From Acidobacterium sp. (lineage in GTDB: Bacteria > Acidobacteriota > Terriglobia > Terriglobales > Acidobacteriaceae): a stretch of 7,690 nt of DNA. Shown piece by piece: positions 6,637 to 7,690 of the stretch (the first letter of the stretch is position 1; every line of letters starts with the position of its first letter). Position numbers and translations under genes: made by a program. The stretch spans positions 1,503 to 9,192 of the forward strand of contig PMAM01000266.1 in the NCBI GenBank assembly GCA_003152595.1, given 5' to 3'. A model generated the notes under the pieces. That model worked only from the letters and a program-made list of their open reading frames with translations, did no database searches and was not told the origin of the DNA.

Positions 6637-6669
6637 CGGAATCCTTTTGATCACATTAGTCAAAGGATT
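6637..6669. repeat. Imperfect palindrome linked to the dispersed repeat
   Basis: AATCCTTTTGA at 6640-6650 pairs with TCAAAGGATT at 6660-6669 with one bulged T, leaving a 9-base loop. It abuts copy 3 of the dispersed repeat. CGGAATCCTTTTGATCA at 6637-6653 matches the reverse complement of 1419-1435 at 16 of 17 bases, so this palindromic block travels with the repeat. No T run follows, so it is not a canonical terminator. Confidence 0.6.
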
Positions 6670-6791
6670 TGAGTCCCCGCTCCAGCCGATAGTACTGTCC
6701 CCGGTACTCCGGTGGCCCATTTCGGGAACGCACTGTTTCCCGCAAGCTCTTCCTGCGAAAGAACCCGAAGTCCGGTCTGAGCCCCTGACCC

Positions 6792-6859
6792 GCCTCCTGC
6801 TCCCTGCTTTCAGCTCCCTGCTCCCCGCTCCCTGCTCCCTGCTCCCTGCTCCCTGCTCC
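6792..6859 (+). repeat. Heptanucleotide microsatellite (GCTCCCT)n
   Basis: Units of GCTCCCT recur in strict 7-base register from 6799 to 6859. Exact copies start at 6799, 6813, 6827, 6834, 6841 and 6848. Variants start at 6792, 6806 (GCTTTCA) and 6820 (GCTCCCC), and a partial unit at 6855. The exact units cluster at the 3' side, nearest the next gene. Similar short heptamer tandem repeats are known from cyanobacteria and other genomes. Confidence 0.9.
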
Positions 6860-6862
6860 GGC

Positions 6863-6868
6863 TATAGT
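6863..6868 (+). promoter_or_regulatory. Candidate -10 element of the ubiD-type gene
   Basis: TATAGT differs from the sigma-70 consensus TATAAT at one position and lies 29 bases before the proposed CTG start. It directly follows the heptamer array, so the place of a -35 hexamer (about 6840-6845) falls inside the repeat and has no TTGACA-like match. This is a weak promoter prediction based on one hexamer. Confidence 0.35.
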
Positions 6869-6885
6869 TAAGACGAATCCACCAC

Positions 6886-6900
6886 GGAGCCACCGCCCTG
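6886..6900 (+). promoter_or_regulatory. Ribosome-binding site preceding a CTG start
   Basis: GGAG at 6886-6889, eight bases of spacer, then CTG at 6898-6900. The site decides the start: all upstream in-frame codons back to TAG at 6865-6867 lack ATG, GTG or TTG, and the residues after CTG align with the usual UbiD N-terminus. Confidence 0.55.
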
Positions 6901-7690
6901 CCCAGCAACGACCTCAGAGACTGGATCCAGCTCCTCGACAAATCCGGCGAACTGCGTCGCATCCGCCAGGAAGTCTCTCCCCTTCTCGAAATCGCCGAGA
7001 TCACCGACCGCGTTTCGAAATCCGGTCAAGGCACCAGCAAGGCCGGCGGCCCAGCACTGCTCTTTGAAAGCCTCAAAGGTTTCCCCGGAACCCGCGTCCT
7101 CATCAATCAGTTCGGCTCCAAACGCCGCATGAAGCTCGCCCTTGGCCTCGACCCCGATAAAGGCTCGCTCGACGACATCGCCGGCCGCATCCGCGCCCTC
7201 CTCGAAGTCAAGTCGCCCGAAGGTCTAATCGAAAAGCTTAAGATGCTGCCCCACCTCGCAGCCATCGGCAACATCTTCCCCAAAACCATCTCTGCCAAAG
7301 ACGCGTCCTGCAAACAAGTCATCCTCCGCGACAATTTCTCCCTCGACGCCTTTCCCATCCTTCAATGCTGGCCGCTGGACGGCGGCCGCTTCATCACCTT
7401 GCCCTGCGTCATCACCCGCGATCCCAAAACCGGCAAGCGCAATATGGGCATGTACCGCATGCAGGTCTACGATGGCCAGACCACAGGCATGCACTGGCAG
7501 CGCCAGAAAAACGCCGCCGAACACCTCCGCGATCGCCTCCGCGCCGCTGCCCCCGACGCCTCAGCCCGCGTCTCCGCCATGGCCGAAACCGCAGGTGGCA
7601 CCACCAACATCGCCCTCGGCAACCTCACCGACAACAAATTGGAAGTCGCCGTTGCCATCGGCACCGACCCCGCCACCACCTTCTCCGCCA
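6898..7690 (+). CDS. ubiD: UbiD-family prFMN-dependent decarboxylase, N-terminal part (partial, CTG start)
   Basis: The frame stays open from 6868 to the window end; from CTG at 6898 it gives 264 residues. The N-terminus, PSNDLRDWIQLLDKSGELRR, is the standard start of UbiD-family proteins (D-L-R-x-(W/F) ... G-E-L). Further marks are ALLFESLKG at about 45-53, FPILQCWPLDGGRFITLP at about 153-170, and NMGMYRMQV at 182-190, where Asn182 and Arg187 have the spacing of the metal-binding Asn and catalytic Arg of the family. VAVAIGTDPAT closes the visible part. UbiD enzymes use prenylated FMN (made by UbiX) for reversible decarboxylation of aromatic or alpha,beta-unsaturated acids, classically 3-polyprenyl-4-hydroxybenzoate in quinone synthesis; other members serve menaquinone or aromatic degradation, so the substrate is open. 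No ATG, GTG or TTG exists between the in-frame TAG at 6865 and the conserved start. GGAG at 6886-6889 lies eight bases before CTG. The C-terminal half is outside the window. Confidence 0.88.
   Translation, partial: MPSNDLRDWIQLLDKSGELRRIRQEVSPLLEIAEITDRVSKSGQGTSKAGGPALLFESLKGFPGTRVLINQFGSKRRMKLALGLDPDKGSLDDIAGRIRALLEVKSPEGLIEKLKMLPHLAAIGNIFPKTISAKDASCKQVILRDNFSLDAFPILQCWPLDGGRFITLPCVITRDPKTGKRNMGMYRMQVYDGQTTGMHWQRQKNAAEHLRDRLRAAAPDASARVSAMAETAGGTTNIALGNLTDNKLEVAVAIGTDPATTFSA

Larger units (their letters stand above)
6387..6897. other. Repeat-rich spacer between lipoprotein gene and ubiD-type gene
   Basis: No gene is supported in these ~510 bases. They hold, in order, the terminator, a 28-bp degenerate tandem array, a 42-bp-spaced pair of the dispersed repeat, an imperfect hairpin at 6640-6669, a small dyad CGGGAA/TTCCCG at 6723-6742, and a heptanucleotide microsatellite. 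An open frame at 6647-6871 (+) is a product of the microsatellite (it ends in a LLPAPCS repeat) and is not taken as a gene. Confidence 0.7.

Noticed and set aside
6647..6871. 74-residue open frame ending in a LLPAPCS repeat
   Set aside because: The repeat peptide is simply the heptanucleotide array read in one frame. There is no ribosome-binding site, and the rest of the frame has no protein character.
7107..7679. Minus-strand open frames within the ubiD-type gene
   Set aside because: They are antisense shadows of a well-conserved plus-strand UbiD reading frame.

Overview
The window reads as a chromosomal stretch of a G+C-rich Gram-negative bacterium, most likely an acidobacterium of the Terriglobia type. 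The reasons are a C-rich third-codon preference, an exported lipoprotein that joins bacterial Ig-like (BIG2) repeats to a PQQ-like beta-propeller (an architecture common in that group), and a style of UbiD and nitronate monooxygenase I associate with it. The taxonomic call is inference from remembered families, not from a search.

Layout: 1-78 is the 3' end of an RND efflux pump gene (+). 79-457 has no convincing gene. 458-949 (-) is a small hypothetical gene with a TTG start, convergent with the pump gene. 950-1723 is non-coding or decayed, less G+C-rich to the eye than its flanks, and contains one copy of a dispersed repeat. 1724-3160 (+) encodes a nitronate monooxygenase-like flavoprotein. 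3161-3548 is intergenic with two clear dyad structures. 3549-6386 (+) encodes a 945-residue lipoprotein with four BIG2 domains and a beta-propeller. 6387-6897 is a repeat-rich spacer: an intrinsic terminator, a 28-bp degenerate tandem array, two more copies of the dispersed repeat, an imperfect hairpin, and a 7-bp microsatellite. From about 6898 (+) a UbiD-family decarboxylase begins, probably on a CTG codon, and runs off the window.

The genes do not form an obvious operon. All spacers are several hundred bases, and the products (efflux, flavin oxidation of nitroalkanes, surface or secreted structural protein, prFMN-dependent decarboxylation) do not share a pathway. The most notable material is non-coding: the composite repeat shared between 1370-1435 and 6562-6669, and the heptanucleotide repeat that occupies the -35/spacer zone of the presumed ubiD promoter. 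I see no CRISPR array, tRNA, rRNA, transposase or defence system, and I do not claim a new multi-gene system here.
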